64,000 nt of DNA from Bradyrhizobium sp. 199 (GCF_023073355.1 NZ_JADPJI010000005.1:1240001-1304000), one strand, 5' to 3'. Numbered from the stretch's first letter, positions 48,749 to 59,706 are shown. Notes: generated by a model from the sequence alone, not told the origin. Made by a program: numbers and translations.

Positions 48749-49956
48749 TGCAGCAAGGCGAGGCGCGGCCGCAAGATCAGGGCTTGCCGACAGCGCTCTA
48801 CGTCATCTCAGGCGCAAGCTTCGCCGCAGCGCTGTCGGCGCGCGCGCTCGATCCGGTGCTCCCGCACGTCGCCGAGGATTTTGGCGTCAGCATCGCGACC
48901 GCCGCGGGCTTTGCGGCGGTGTTCGCCTTCACCTTCTCGATCATCCAACCCATCGTTGGCGCCGCGGCCGATCTGTTCGGCAAGACGCGGCTGATGATCG
49001 GCTGTCTCGCGCTGCTTGGCCTTGCCAACATCCTGGGCGCGCTCTCGTCCTCGTTCTCGGTTCTGTTCGCGACCCGCATCCTCGCCGGTATTGGCTCGGG
49101 CGGAGTGTTTCCGGTGGCGCTCAGCCTGACTAGCGACCTCGTCGGTCCCGAGAAGCGCCAGGTCGCGATCAGCCGCACGCTCGCCGGCGCGATGACCGGC
49201 AATCTGCTCGGCGCCTCGGCCTCCGGCCTGATCGGCGACTTTCTCGGCTGGCGCGGCGTGCTAGCGGTCCTCGGTGGGCTCGTGATCGTGGCGTCGATCG
49301 CGGTCGCCGCCGGCTTTCACGGCGCCAAGGTCAAGCATCCACCGAAGACGAGCCTGTCAGCGCTCAAGGCCGGCTATCGCACCATCTTCACCAATCCGAA
49401 CGCCTATGTCTGCTATTCGGCAGTGTTCATCGAAGGCTGCTGCGTGCTCGGCCTGTTTCCCTACATCGCCTCGTTCCTGTTCGAGCTCGGGCAGACCTCG
49501 CTCTCGATCGCCGGCATCGTCATCGCGGGCTTTGCGGTCGGCGGGCTGTTCTACACGCTGACGGTGTCGCGCCTGCTGCCTTGGCTGGGCGTGAAGGGAA
49601 TGATGATCTCTGGCATGACGCTGGTGGCCTCGCAGCTCATTGCCGTCGCCTTCGGCCCGCGCTGGGAAGTGCAGGCACTGAATCTCATCGTGATGGGATG
49701 GGGCTTCTACATCGCCCACGGCTGTCTGCAGGTGTTCGCCAGCGAACTCTCGGTTGAGACGCGCGCCACCGCGCTGTCCCTGCATTCGTTCTTCTTCTTC
49801 ATGGGGCAGACCGTGGGGCCGCTCGCCTATGGCTTCGGGCTCCAGCACGCCGGCAAGATGCCGACCCTGTTCGCGAGCGCAGTGATCATGGTGGCGCTCG
49901 GCGTTGTCTGTGCCCGGCTGCTCAAGCCGCGGGCGCCGTCCGACGCGCGGGTTTGA
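48748..49956 (+). CDS. MFS transporter
   Basis: The 402-aa product has about 12 membrane helices and MFS landmarks: DPVLPHVAEDFGVS after helix 1, AADLFGKTRLMIGCL in the 2-3 loop, and a central cytoplasmic loop around FHGAKVKHPPKTSLSALKAGYR. It resembles Bcr/AraJ/YcaD-type efflux permeases; the substrate is unknown. Its ATG shares one base with the kdsA stop (TAATG), so it is co-transcribed with kdsA even though the roles are different. Confidence 0.88.
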   Translation: MQQGEARPQDQGLPTALYVISGASFAAALSARALDPVLPHVAEDFGVSIATAAGFAAVFAFTFSIIQPIVGAAADLFGKTRLMIGCLALLGLANILGALSSSFSVLFATRILAGIGSGGVFPVALSLTSDLVGPEKRQVAISRTLAGAMTGNLLGASASGLIGDFLGWRGVLAVLGGLVIVASIAVAAGFHGAKVKHPPKTSLSALKAGYRTIFTNPNAYVCYSAVFIEGCCVLGLFPYIASFLFELGQTSLSIAGIVIAGFAVGGLFYTLTVSRLLPWLGVKGMMISGMTLVASQLIAVAFGPRWEVQALNLIVMGWGFYIAHGCLQVFASELSVETRATALSLHSFFFFMGQTVGPLAYGFGLQHAGKMPTLFASAVIMVALGVVCARLLKPRAPSDARV

Positions 49957-50020
49957 CGAAAGTGCGCCGGAACCCTGCAACTAAATCGGACGTCGTGCCG
50001 TCGGCGTGCTACAGCCGGGG

Positions 50021-50236
50021 ATGACAAAGTTCCTGATCGCCGCGCTGCTCGCCATGGGTCCGGTCGCCGCGCAGACCTCTGATGCGCAGCCGAAGCCACC
50101 CGTGACGGATCGCGAGCAGGTGCAAGCCGACCGCGCGAAAGCGGCTGCCGAGGAAAAGAGCGCGCCGACCATACGTCCATGGGACAGAGATGCCAACGGC
50201 AAACGTCCCTGGGAAAGGTCGTCCGTCTCCAAGTAA
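50021..50236 (+). CDS. Small exported hypothetical protein
   Basis: A 71-aa product MTKFLIAALLAMGPVAAQTS, then DAQPKPPVTDREQVQADRAKAAAEEKSAPTIRPWDRDANGKRPWERSSVSK. The first 17 residues look like a signal peptide cleaved after AVAA or VAA; the rest is charged and without a known domain, with the repeated RPWDRD and RPWERS motif at the end. Similar small periplasmic proteins with a PWDRD-like tail are found in rhizobia, as I recall. Function unknown. Confidence 0.65.
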   Translation: MTKFLIAALLAMGPVAAQTSDAQPKPPVTDREQVQADRAKAAAEEKSAPTIRPWDRDANGKRPWERSSVSK

Positions 50237-50261
50237 CGCGGCATTCGCATTCTCGCTGGCG

Positions 50262-50342
50262 GGACCGTGGACCGAGACATGGCCACTGTGCCACTCGTTG
50301 GCCCCAGATCTGGCTATTCGAGTCCGACCACATGCGCCGCGA
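50262..50342 (-). pseudogene. Fragment of a Vgb-lyase/SMP-30-like gene
   Basis: These 81 bases align end to end with 55209-55288 inside the intact Vgb-like gene, with one base indel and about 75-80% identity by eye, for example shared TTCGAGTCCGACCACA. Read on the minus strand they encode WSDSNSQIW, then, after a frameshift, NEWHSGHVSVHGPA, against WSDSKSRIW...[13 protein letters not shown] in the intact protein. The rest of the gene is missing. It is therefore a decayed paralogue fragment, not a local copy made recently. Confidence 0.75.
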
Positions 50343-50406
50343 GCATGGTCGTGCCAAGCCTCGTCTGTTGCTCAAGCCGCGGGTCCCTCGGAGGCGCGCT
50401 GAGGTC

Positions 50407-50680
50407 ACCCAGAGCGGCATGGTCAGCGTGAAGCTGCCGAGCGGCGTGCGGCTGACATCCCTCGGCCCCGGCATGGCGTTCGGCGAAATGACGATCCTGA
50501 AGCGAAGCCCCGACGTTCTCGCGGATACGCCCGTCACCTGCCTCGAGCTGCCGCTCGATAGCTTTGCCGACGCCGCCGGCACCCCGGGAGACGCCGCTGA
50601 AGATCATGCGCAATCTCGCCGTGATCCTGGCGCGACGGCTGTTGGCGGCGAATGCGAAGGTCGAACTGCTGAGGGCGTAT
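50407..50680 (+). pseudogene. C-terminal remnant of a cyclic-nucleotide-binding-domain protein
   Basis: One frame reads TQSGMVSVKLPSGVRLTSLG then PGMAFGEMTILKRSPDVLADTPVTCLELPLDSFAD; a frame change near 50570 continues ETPLKIMRNLAVILARRLLAANAKVELLRAY. Together they match the effector domain (cNMP-binding fold) that I recall at the C-terminus of rhizobial glutaminase-cNMP fusions and SulP-STAS-cNMP proteins. The N-terminal two thirds are absent and the frame is broken, so it is a pseudogene. The parent family is not certain. Confidence 0.75.
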
Positions 50681-50889
50681 TTGGTTGACCCGCCGATCCC
50701 TCGACAGGCTCGGCGGGTGCCCGGGAACCATGCAACCTTTTGTTGCCTTGCAGCCACACCGCCGTGGAATCGGCGCTCGGCCCGCCGACGAAACCGATCA
50801 TCGATGGTTCGCCGCCGGTGAAGCAGCTAGAAATTTCGCGTTTGAAATATATGGAATCAAGGGCAGCGCACGGCCCAACGGAATTTTCG

Positions 50890-53800
50890 ATGATCGGGGC
50901 AGGCGAGGGTGGGCCCACGCGTTGGGCTCTCTTAATCAGGTCTCTGTTAGCCAGCACGGCTCTTGTGACGGTCGCATTGTTGCCGTCAATGGCGCGAGCG
51001 CAGGTCTGGCAGAACGGCGGCGTCGCCAACGGCAATTACAACGAGCCAACCAATTGGTCGACGAACACCGTCCCCGACACCGCAGGCGAGACCGCGACCT
51101 TTTCCAACACTGGCACGGCGGCCGTCACAATTACCGTTGGTCCCATCTCACCCCAGTCCTGGATTTTCGACGCTGCGTCCCAGGGCTACGCGATAGGCGG
51201 TCAGGCGGTGAATTTTGTCACCGGCATCACCAACAATGCCGGCGGCGTCGGCACTTTCATCTCGATCAGCAACAACATGACGGGCGCCTCGATCTCGCAG
51301 GCGGGGTCCAGCAGGTTGACGCTGTCCGGCACCAACTCGTTCACCAACACCAGCGTTACTGGCGGGACCTTCATCAACACCGGCAGCCTGACGACGTCGC
51401 TGACCGTCAGTGCGATCGCGAGCAATCAAGGTACCCTGATCGGCGACATCACCACCACCACCGGTTTCTCCAATCTCGCAGCCGGCATCATCTCCGCCAC
51501 GACGATTGCCAACAACGGTGGCACGTTCTTCAACAATGGCTCGATCACGACGACCGGGGGCACGACCAATGCCGCCGGCGCCACCTTCAACACGACCGGC
51601 ACGGTCAACGGCGGGCTGACGAATTCGGGCACGGTCAACGCGAGGGGCGTCTTCAATGACGGCATCACCAACCAGGGCAGCGGCTCTTTCGCGCTGAGCG
51701 GCGATCTGACGACCAACGGTGCGGTGACCAACAACGCGACGTCGAGCCTGGCCGCGCAGTTTGGCAGCTTCACCGGCATCACGACGCTGACGAACAATTC
51801 GAGCTCGGCCACGGCGGTCCAGGTCGCGGCAGGCCGGACGCTGAGCGCGACCAGCATCGTCAACAACGCCGGCACCTTCACCAACGGAGGTACGGTGACG
51901 ACGACTGCCGGGACGACGAACGCAGCCGGCGGTACCTTCACGACGACTGGAACGGTCAATGGCGGACTAACGAATTCCGGCACCGCGAACGCAGCCGGCA
52001 CGATCAACGGTAACGTCGACCATCAAAGTGGTGCTTTCACGGTGACCGGTGCGCTCGCCGTCAATGGGACCCTGACCACCGGTGCAATATCCGACCTTTT
52101 CGTCTCCGGCGGCGATCTCACCGTAACGACGCTGATCAACCAATCCAGTGCGATGATTCACGCTACCTGGATCGATGCCGGCCGGACGATCAATGCGACG
52201 AGCGTGACCAACAACGGCAATCTCGCAGTCACGGGAACGCTGAATGCGACAAACACCATCAGCAACGCCATCGGCGCCAATATCGTCGTCGATCCTACCG
52301 GGACGATCAATGGATCGATCAACGCCGCCGGCGGATACACGCAGCTCTATGGGACGATCAATGGCAACGTGACACTGTCCGGCAGTCTCGCCTCGATGAA
52401 CACCTATGGCGGCAGCGTCACGGGGCGGGTGGACATGACGGCTGCCGGCGCGAATGTCTACTCGACCTCCGGCGGGGCGACCTACGGCTCGCTCGCCGGC
52501 GTGGCGGGCAGCCAGCTGAATACGGGCGCATTTGTCTTCACCGTCGGCGGAGACAATTCGACGTCTCTGTTCGCCGGATCCATCAGTGGCACCGGTAGCT
52601 TCGTGAAAACCGGTTCCGGCGCCCTGATCCTGTCCGGCGACAGCAGCGGTTACACCGGCACCACCACGGTTGACGGGGGCACGCTCGTTGTGTCGGGATC
52701 GATGGCGTCGTCGGCTCTCACCACCGTCAATCCCAATGGATACCTGACCGGAAACGGTGCAGTCGGAGCCGCCCTGATCGCGGGAGGCTATTTCTCGCCG
52801 GGTGCGCCAGGCGGGCCGGGAACCTCCATGGCAGTGACAAGCCTCGTGATGCAACCCGGGGCGTACTTCAATGTCTTCGTCGATCCCACAACCTCTACCT
52901 TTGCCAATGTTGCCGGCAATGCAACGCTTGGCGGCGCCACCGTCAGTGCAAATTTTGCGGCTGGCTCTTACGTCGCCAAGCAGTACACGATCCTGAATGC
53001 GGCCAGCATCACCGACACGTTCAGTCCTACGGTCACCAATGTTGGCCTGCCGTCGGGCTTCCATACGTCGTTGAGTTATGACGCCACCCATGCCTACCTC
53101 AACCTCGCGCTGAACTTCGCGCCGCCGGCTGGCGACCTCAACAGGAACCAGCAGAGCGTTGGTAACGCCATCATCAACTATTTCAATGCGACCGGCACGA
53201 TCCCGATCGTATTCGGCGGCCTGACGCCCGCCAGCCTCACCCAGCTCTCCGGCGAGGTCGGCAGCGCGCCGCAGCAGGCGACGTTCAATGCGATGGACCA
53301 GTTCATGGGTGTGATGACGGGTCCATTCATTGCGGGCCGCGGCGATCCGGTCGGTGCGGGCGGCACGCCGAACGCTTACGCCGATGAGACCGCGCTGGCC
53401 TACGCGCGGAAGCGCAAGCCGAACGACGCGCTGGCGGCGATCTACACCAAGGCACCCGTTGCACCGTCGTTCGAGCAACGCTGGAGCGTCTGGGCGGCGG
53501 GCTTTGGCGGCGCGCAGCAAACCGACGGCAACGCCGTCGTCGGATCGAACAACACTAGAAGCAATCTCTATGGCACCGCTGTCGGTGCGGACTATCGCAT
53601 CTCGCGGGATACGCTGGTTGGCTTCGCGCTGGCCGGCGGCGGCACCAACTTCACCGTGGCGAACGCGCTCGGCGGTGGTCGGTCCGACCTGTTCCAAGCC
53701 GGCGCCTTCTTCCGGCACGGCGTCGGCGCCGCCTACATCACCGGCGCGCTTGCCTATGGCTGGCACGACATCACGACCGATCGCACCGTGACGGTTGCCG

Positions 53801-54318
53801 GCGTCGATCGTCTGCGCGCCGAGTTCAACGCCAACGCCTATTCCGGCCGGCTCGAGGGCGGCTACCGCTTCGTCACGCAGGGCGTGGGTCTCACGCCTTA
53901 CGCCGCAGCGCAGTTCACGACTTTCGATCTGCCGGCCTACGCCGAGCAGGCGATCGTCGGCAGCAACCAGTTCGCGCTGGCCTATCGCGCGAAGAGCGCC
54001 ACCGACACGCGCACCGAGCTCGGCCTGCGCACCGACAAATCCTTTGCTCAGGCGGACGGGATCGTCACCTTGCGCGGGCGGCTCGCCTGGGCGCATGATT
54101 TCAATCCGGACCGCGCCATCGGAGCCACGTTCCAAACTCTCCCCGGCGCGAGCTTCGTCGTGAACGGTGCGGCGATGGCTTCGGACTCCGCGCTGGTGAC
54201 GGGATCGGTTGAAAAGAAGTGGCTGAACGGCTGGTCGGCCGCCGGTACGTTCGAGGGCGAGTTCTCGAATGTCACGCGCTCCTACGCGGGCAAAGGTGTG
54301 GTGCGGTACGCGTGGTGA
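50890..54318 (+). CDS. Autotransporter with beta-helix passenger and outer-membrane barrel
   Basis: This protein of about 1142 aa is a type V secretion autotransporter. A signal peptide (LIRSLLASTALVTVALLPSMARA-Q) lies near the N-terminus. The passenger (to about residue 840) is rich in Asn, Thr, Gly and Ala, with degenerate beta-helix repeats such as GTVNGGLTNSGT found twice (DNA 51598-51633 and 51955-51990), a PATR-type segment FVKTGSGALILSGDSSGYTG, and an autochaperone region. The last 275 residues form the autotransporter barrel (SVWAAGFGGAQQTDGNAVVG to GVVRYAW, ending in Trp). The start is uncertain: ATG 50851 is in frame. Passenger function unknown. Confidence 0.88.
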   Translation: MIGAGEGGPTRWALLIRSLLASTALVTVALLPSMARAQVWQNGGVANGNYNEPTNWSTNTVPDTAGETATFSNTGTAAVTITVGPISPQSWIFDAASQGYAIGGQAVNFVTGITNNAGGVGTFISISNNMTGASISQAGSSRLTLSGTNSFTNTSVTGGTFINTGSLTTSLTVSAIASNQGTLIGDITTTTGFSNLAAGIISATTIANNGGTFFNNGSITTTGGTTNAAGATFNTTGTVNGGLTNSGTVNARGVFNDGITNQGSGSFALSGDLTTNGAVTNNATSSLAAQFGSFTGITTLTNNSSSATAVQVAAGRTLSATSIVNNAGTFTNGGTVTTTAGTTNAAGGTFTTTGTVNGGLTNSGTANAAGTINGNVDHQSGAFTVTGALAVNGTLTTGAISDLFVSGGDLTVTTLINQSSAMIHATWIDAGRTINATSVTNNGNLAVTGTLNATNTISNAIGANIVVDPTGTINGSINAAGGYTQLYGTINGNVTLSGSLASMNTYGGSVTGRVDMTAAGANVYSTSGGATYGSLAGVAGSQLNTGAFVFTVGGDNSTSLFAGSISGTGSFVKTGSGALILSGDSSGYTGTTTVDGGTLVVSGSMASSALTTVNPNGYLTGNGAVGAALIAGGYFSPGAPGGPGTSMAVTSLVMQPGAYFNVFVDPTTSTFANVAGNATLGGATVSANFAAGSYVAKQYTILNAASITDTFSPTVTNVGLPSGFHTSLSYDATHAYLNLALNFAPPAGDLNRNQQSVGNAIINYFNATGTIPIVFGGLTPASLTQLSGEVGSAPQQATFNAMDQFMGVMTGPFIAGRGDPVGAGGTPNAYADETALAYARKRKPNDALAAIYTKAPVAPSFEQRWSVWAAGFGGAQQTDGNAVVGSNNTRSNLYGTAVGADYRISRDTLVGFALAGGGTNFTVANALGGGRSDLFQAGAFFRHGVGAAYITGALAYGWHDITTDRTVTVAGVDRLRAEFNANAYSGRLEGGYRFVTQGVGLTPYAAAQFTTFDLPAYAEQAIVGSNQFALAYRAKSATDTRTELGLRTDKSFAQADGIVTLRGRLAWAHDFNPDRAIGATFQTLPGASFVVNGAAMASDSALVTGSVEKKWLNGWSAAGTFEGEFSNVTRSYAGKGVVRYAW

Positions 54319-54336
54319 GACGCAGGATGCCCCGGC

Positions 54337-54789
54337 TTAACCCCGCCCGCGATAGGGCGCGACGCCCTGCTCGGGCACCCACAAGCCCTTGGGCACGCGG
54401 CCGGTCTGCCAGAATACGTCAATCGGAATGCCGCCGCGCGGATACCAATAGCCGCCGATGCGCAGCCATTTCGGCTTGATCTCGTCCGCAATCCGCTTGC
54501 CGATCATCACGGTGCAGTCCTCGTGGAAGGCGCCGTGGTTGCGGAAGCTCGCGATGTAGAGTTTTAGCGATTTCGACTCCAGCAGCCACGGCCCCGGCGC
54601 GTAGTCGATCATCAGATGCGCGAAATCCGGCTGGCCCGTGACCGGGCAGAGCGAGGTGAATTCCGGCACCGTGAAACGCACCAGATAGTCGATGCCCTTT
54701 TGCGGATTGGGCACCCGGTCGAGCTGGGCGCCTTCCGGTGTGTGCGGCCACTCGACCGCGCGGCCGAGCTGGAGGGATTTTTTCGCCAT
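54337..54789 (-). CDS. queF: NADPH-dependent 7-cyano-7-deazaguanine reductase QueF
   Basis: QueF reduces preQ0 to preQ1 in queuosine tRNA modification. The 150-aa short-form (YkvM-like) protein has the thioimide-forming Cys in [14 protein letters not shown], followed by [22 protein letters not shown] with the catalytic Glu and His. The start ATG 54789 gives [14 protein letters not shown]; the frame to 55038 covers the palindromic repeat and is not coding. No other que genes are nearby. Confidence 0.94.
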   Translation of the reverse strand: MAKKSLQLGRAVEWPHTPEGAQLDRVPNPQKGIDYLVRFTVPEFTSLCPVTGQPDFAHLMIDYAPGPWLLESKSLKLYIASFRNHGAFHEDCTVMIGKRIADEIKPKWLRIGGYWYPRGGIPIDVFWQTGRVPKGLWVPEQGVAPYRGRG

Positions 54790-54806
54790 CGTCGTCACAT
54801 CCTGTG

Positions 54807-54904
54807 GAGCATGATCCGGGTCTGGAGGGCCGCGGTGGGCACCGGTTTTCCGAAAGATCATGCTCAGCCAAAAACGGCTGGAGCGCGATAAGATCGCGCT
54901 CCAG
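54807..54904. repeat. Compound palindromic repeat element
   Basis: Two hairpins in tandem: GAGCATGATC (54807-54816) with GATCATGCTC (54856-54865) around a centre carrying GGTTTTCCGAAA, then a perfect 12-bp stem CTGGAGCGCGAT/ATCGCGCTCCAG with a 3-base loop (54878-54904). The first part resembles the element at 5225-5270. The combined layout is the form I recall for a palindromic repeat widespread in Rhizobiales chromosomes. It sits between queF and the Vgb-like gene. Confidence 0.8.
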
Positions 54905-54937
54905 AGGGTGCCGGGATGGACGCAAATGGCGCTGTCG

Positions 54938-55915
54938 TCAACCGGCGGCGATGGTCTGGACCGCGACGATTCGGTCGTTACCGGACTCGCAGCCCCAGAG
55001 CTCGCCCGGCCTGCCGTCGAGCTGGCGCACGGCGGCATTCGCCTTGTCGCTGGCGAACACGTTGAACTTCTCCGTAGCAGGATCGAAGCGAACGATGGCG
55101 TTGGCGGCGAAGTCGGTCAACCAGACCTTGTCCTTGTCGTCGACGAAGACGGCGTAGGCGCGGGGGCGTTCGCCCGGCAGTTTCCAGGTCTTCCACGAGC
55201 CATCGGCGGGATCGTGCACCGAGACGTGACCGCTATTCCATTCGCTGACCCAAATCCGGCTTTTCGAGTCCGACCACACGCGCCGCGAACCCTGGTTCGG
55301 CGTCGGCGGCTCGACAACGCTGGCACTGCCTGTCGTACGGTCGATCTTCGCGATGTAGCTTCCGGCGAGAGAGGCGTACCAGATATCGCCCTTGGGCGTC
55401 ACCGTGATGCCGTAGGGACCGACGCCCTTGGGCGCCCTGAACACATTCATGTCGCCTGACTTCGGCGCGAGGCGGCCGTAATAGCCGGACTGGCCGGTGA
55501 ACCAATAGGTGCCTTCCTTGTCGAACACGCCGGTGTTGAGATTGGCGAAGGCGAACTTTTCCGGCAGGCGGAACAGCTTGACCTGGAGGTCGGACGGATC
55601 GACCCGCGCGATCGCGTTCTGGCCGCCTTCGGTGATCCAGGGCGCGCCATCGGGGCCGATGGTCACGCCATGCGGAGCGGCGCCTTGACCAAGGCTGACC
55701 GTCTTGAAACGGCCATCCCGGGGATCGAGTCTGCCGAGCAGGCCTTTGCCCTGCGCCGTGAACCAGACCGAACCGTCAGGGGCGGGCGCGAGATCATGCA
55801 GGCCGATGCCGGCACTGATCGGGAAATATTTAGTCCGGAACGGACCCTCCTCGGCAAAACCTGGGCGGGCGGCGACCAGGGCAGCGCTGGAAGCAAGAAA
55901 TTGGCGGCGATTCAT
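54938..55915 (-). CDS. Virginiamycin B lyase-like (Vgb/SMP-30) beta-propeller protein
   Basis: The 325-aa product has a Tat-type leader ([21 protein letters not shown]) and a seven-bladed beta-propeller. Repeated sets include [65 protein letters not shown] and [20 protein letters not shown]. This is the fold of streptogramin B lyase (Vgb), but Vgb-like propellers are common and the specific catalytic His/Glu set cannot be judged here, so antibiotic resistance is not implied. It is exported. A broken relative lies at 50262-50342. Confidence 0.86.
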   Translation of the reverse strand: MNRRQFLASSAALVAARPGFAEEGPFRTKYFPISAGIGLHDLAPAPDGSVWFTAQGKGLLGRLDPRDGRFKTVSLGQGAAPHGVTIGPDGAPWITEGGQNAIARVDPSDLQVKLFRLPEKFAFANLNTGVFDKEGTYWFTGQSGYYGRLAPKSGDMNVFRAPKGVGPYGITVTPKGDIWYASLAGSYIAKIDRTTGSASVVEPPTPNQGSRRVWSDSKSRIWVSEWNSGHVSVHDPADGSWKTWKLPGERPRAYAVFVDDKDKVWLTDFAANAIVRFDPATEKFNVFASDKANAAVRQLDGRPGELWGCESGNDRIVAVQTIAAG

Positions 55916-56046
55916 GGCGTTACCCCGGCTGGTTCAGATTGAGGTTGGACGCGCAGATCAGTCGGTTTCAAGCTTAGCCCCGCCCGCTTGACGCGTCAGT
56001 CCAAGCGGCACGTCCAAGCGTTCACATTTGCTTGCGGCCCGTGTAA

Positions 56047-57372
<1,326 letters not shown>

Positions 57373-57405
57373 GTCAGCGCCTCACCAAGATTGGGGAGGA
57401 TCGAC

Positions 57406-58539
57406 ATGAGCGACGGCAAGACCGGACTGCAACTGCGTTCGCTGCTGAAGAAGAGCGGCGAGCTGGAATTGTCCCTCGTGAATGTCCCGACGCCGGAGCC
57501 CGCCGACGACGAGGTCGTGGTTCGCGTCGAGGCCACGCCGATCAACCCCTCCGACCTCGGGCTCCTGATCGGGGCCGCCGACATGTCGGCCGCCAAGGCC
57601 TCCGGCACGAAGGAGATGCCGGTCATCACCGCGACGATGCCTGAGGCTGCGATGCGGATGATGGGCGCCCGGCTCGATCAGTCGCTGCCGGTCGGCAACG
57701 AGGGCGCCGGCACGGTGATCGGGGCCGGATCGTCGGACGCGGCGAAGGCGCTGATGGGCACGACGGTATCGATGATCGGCGGCGCGATGTACACGCAGTA
57801 CCGCGTGCTGAAGGTCCGCGATGTCATGGAACTGCCGGCGGGCACCACGGCCGCCGACGGCGCGTCCTGGTTCGTCAATCCGCTGACCGCGCTCGGCATG
57901 ACCGAGACGATGCGGCGGGAGAACCACAAGGCGCTCGTTCACACCGCCGCTGCGTCCAATCTCGGCCAGATGCTCAACAAGATCTGCATCAAGGACGGCA
58001 TCGGCCTTGTCAACATCGTCAGGAGCAAGGAGCAGGCCGACATCCTGCACAAGATAGGCGCCAAGCACGTCGTGAATTCCAGTGCGCCTGATTTCACCGA
58101 CGATCTTGCCAATGCGCTGGTCGAGACCGGCGCCACCATCGCCTTCGATGCCATCGGCGGCGGCAAGCTGGCGAGCCAGATTCTGACCGCCATGGAAGTT
58201 GCCGCCAACAAGACCGCGAAGGAATACAGCCGCTACGGCTCCAACGTGTACAAGCAGGTCTATATCTACGGCAGCCTGGACAGCCGCCCGACCGAATTGA
58301 GCCGGTCGTTTGGTCTGACCTGGGGCGTCGGTGGCTGGCTGCTGACGCCGTTCCTCCAGAAGATCGGTCCGGCCGAGATCGGTCGCCTGCGCCAGCGCGT
58401 CGCGTCCGAGCTCAAGACCACCTTCGCCAGTCACTACACCAAGGTGGTGTCGCTGACCGAGGTGCTCGATCCCGCCAACATCGCGGTTTACGCCAAACGC
58501 GCCACCGGTGAAAAATTCCTCATCAATCCGAATAAATAA
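57406..58539 (+). CDS. MDR-family zinc-binding dehydrogenase-like reductase
   Basis: The 377-aa medium-chain dehydrogenase/reductase begins MSDGKTGLQLRSLLKKSGEL. It has the GroES-like part (VRVEATPINPSDLGLLIGA, LPVGNEGAGTVIGAGSS) and a Rossmann part (NKALVHTAAASNLGQMLNKIC-like, ALVHTAAASNLGQMLNK). The Cys ligands of zinc alcohol dehydrogenases are absent, so it is probably a zinc-free NADPH:quinone or enoyl reductase. The ATG has a strong site (GGGGAGGATCGAC). It follows eno by 33 bp. Substrate unknown. Confidence 0.85.
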   Translation: MSDGKTGLQLRSLLKKSGELELSLVNVPTPEPADDEVVVRVEATPINPSDLGLLIGAADMSAAKASGTKEMPVITATMPEAAMRMMGARLDQSLPVGNEGAGTVIGAGSSDAAKALMGTTVSMIGGAMYTQYRVLKVRDVMELPAGTTAADGASWFVNPLTALGMTETMRRENHKALVHTAAASNLGQMLNKICIKDGIGLVNIVRSKEQADILHKIGAKHVVNSSAPDFTDDLANALVETGATIAFDAIGGGKLASQILTAMEVAANKTAKEYSRYGSNVYKQVYIYGSLDSRPTELSRSFGLTWGVGGWLLTPFLQKIGPAEIGRLRQRVASELKTTFASHYTKVVSLTEVLDPANIAVYAKRATGEKFLINPNK

Positions 58540-58656
58540 TCGTGATCTGCGACCGCAGGTCACCGAAGGAAGGTCTTGCCTTCTGAGCGCAGCCGGAGAT
58601 TATTCCGCCGTCATTTGAAAGCGGAAAACCGCGGGCGCTCAGAAGGGGACCTCTCC

Positions 58657-59655
58657 ATGACTGATTTAAATCGTCGTCACCTGTTCGCAGGCGCTGCCGC
58701 CATAGGCGCGGCTGCCTTTACCGGGCTTGGGCCCGCCACCGTCGAGGCTGCAGTGCCGCAAGCCGGGACGCAGGCGCCGGGCTTCTATCGCTACAAGGTC
58801 GGCAGCTACGAGTGCACCTCGATCAATGACGGTGCGCGCACCTTCCCGATGCCGGACAAGTTCGTCGCCAATTTGTCGAAGGACGAAGCGCTGGCCGCGG
58901 GCGAAGCAGCCTACATGCCGAAGGGCATGGTCACGGTGCCGTTCAACCCGCAGCTCATCAACACCGGCTCCAAGCTGGTCCTGATCGACACCGGCAACGG
59001 TATTGCGAATTTCGAGGCGAGCAAGGGCGCGGTCGGCCGCACGCTGCAGAACCTCCAGGCTGCCGGCGTCGACCCCAAGAACATCGACGTCGTGCTGCTG
59101 TCGCATCTGCACCCTGATCACACCAACGGCATTCGCCTTGCCGACGGCTCGCTCGCATTCCCCAATGCGGAGATCATGGTGCCGGGCAAGGACTGGGAGT
59201 TCTGGACCAGCGAGGACAACGCCGGCAAAGCCGAGTCCAATCCGATGATGAAGAACTACTTTGCCAACGTGAAGAAGACCTTCGCCGGCCTCGAGTCCAA
59301 GGTCACCAAGTACGAGTGGGGCAAGGAGGTCGCGCCGGGCATCACTTCGATCGCGACGCCGGGCCACACCCCGGGCCACACCTCGTTCGCAGTCGCCTCG
59401 GGGGACGCCAAGGTGCTGATCCAGTCCGACGTCACCAACATTCCGGAATTCTTCCTGCGCAATCCGGACTGGCACGTGATGTTCGACTACGATGCCGCGC
59501 TGGCGCAGGAGACGCGCCACAAATTCTACGACATGGCGGCGGCGGAGAAGGCGACGGTGGTGGGCTTCCACTTCACGTTCCCGTCGGTCGGCCATGTCCA
59601 GAAGGACGGCGCCAAATATCGCCTGATCCCGTCGGCATGGAATCCGACGATCTGA
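58657..59655 (+). CDS. Tat-exported MBL-fold metallohydrolase
   Basis: A 332-aa protein with Tat leader (TDLNRRHLFAGAAAIGAAAFTGLG) and a metallo-beta-lactamase fold. The metal motif is SHLHPDHTNG, followed by TPGHTPGHTSF and VLIQSDVTNIPEF; the last His is in VVGFHFTFPSVGH. The family includes lactonases, glyoxalase II-like and N-acyl homoserine lactone hydrolases; which reaction is meant cannot be told. The start follows GAAGGGGAC. A strong terminator follows. Confidence 0.88.
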   Translation: MTDLNRRHLFAGAAAIGAAAFTGLGPATVEAAVPQAGTQAPGFYRYKVGSYECTSINDGARTFPMPDKFVANLSKDEALAAGEAAYMPKGMVTVPFNPQLINTGSKLVLIDTGNGIANFEASKGAVGRTLQNLQAAGVDPKNIDVVLLSHLHPDHTNGIRLADGSLAFPNAEIMVPGKDWEFWTSEDNAGKAESNPMMKNYFANVKKTFAGLESKVTKYEWGKEVAPGITSIATPGHTPGHTSFAVASGDAKVLIQSDVTNIPEFFLRNPDWHVMFDYDAALAQETRHKFYDMAAAEKATVVGFHFTFPSVGHVQKDGAKYRLIPSAWNPTI

Positions 59656-59680
59656 TCTGAATCAGACATTTGGGTGAAAA

Positions 59681-59706
59681 ACCGGGCCGCCGCTTGGCGG
59701 CCCGGT
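59681..59706 (+). terminator. Rho-independent terminator after the MBL-fold gene
   Basis: ACCGGGCCGCC (59681-59691) and GGCGGCCCGGT (59696-59706) form a perfect 11-bp stem with a 4-base loop, preceded by GAAAA and followed by TGTTTTG. It lies 25 bp after the stop codon. Confidence 0.88.

Noticed and set aside
51598..51990. Repeated units that might look like a CRISPR array
   Set aside because: Units are in-frame protein repeats of the autotransporter passenger with irregular spacing; there are no constant spacers and no cas genes.
51967..54135. 722-aa open frame on the minus strand
   Set aside because: It is antisense to the autotransporter barrel and passenger; composition is Arg/Gly/Ala-rich and it follows the codon pattern of the + gene.
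54938..55915. Streptogramin resistance gene
   Set aside because: Only a general Vgb-like propeller and Tat leader are seen; the catalytic residues cannot be confirmed, so resistance is not claimed.
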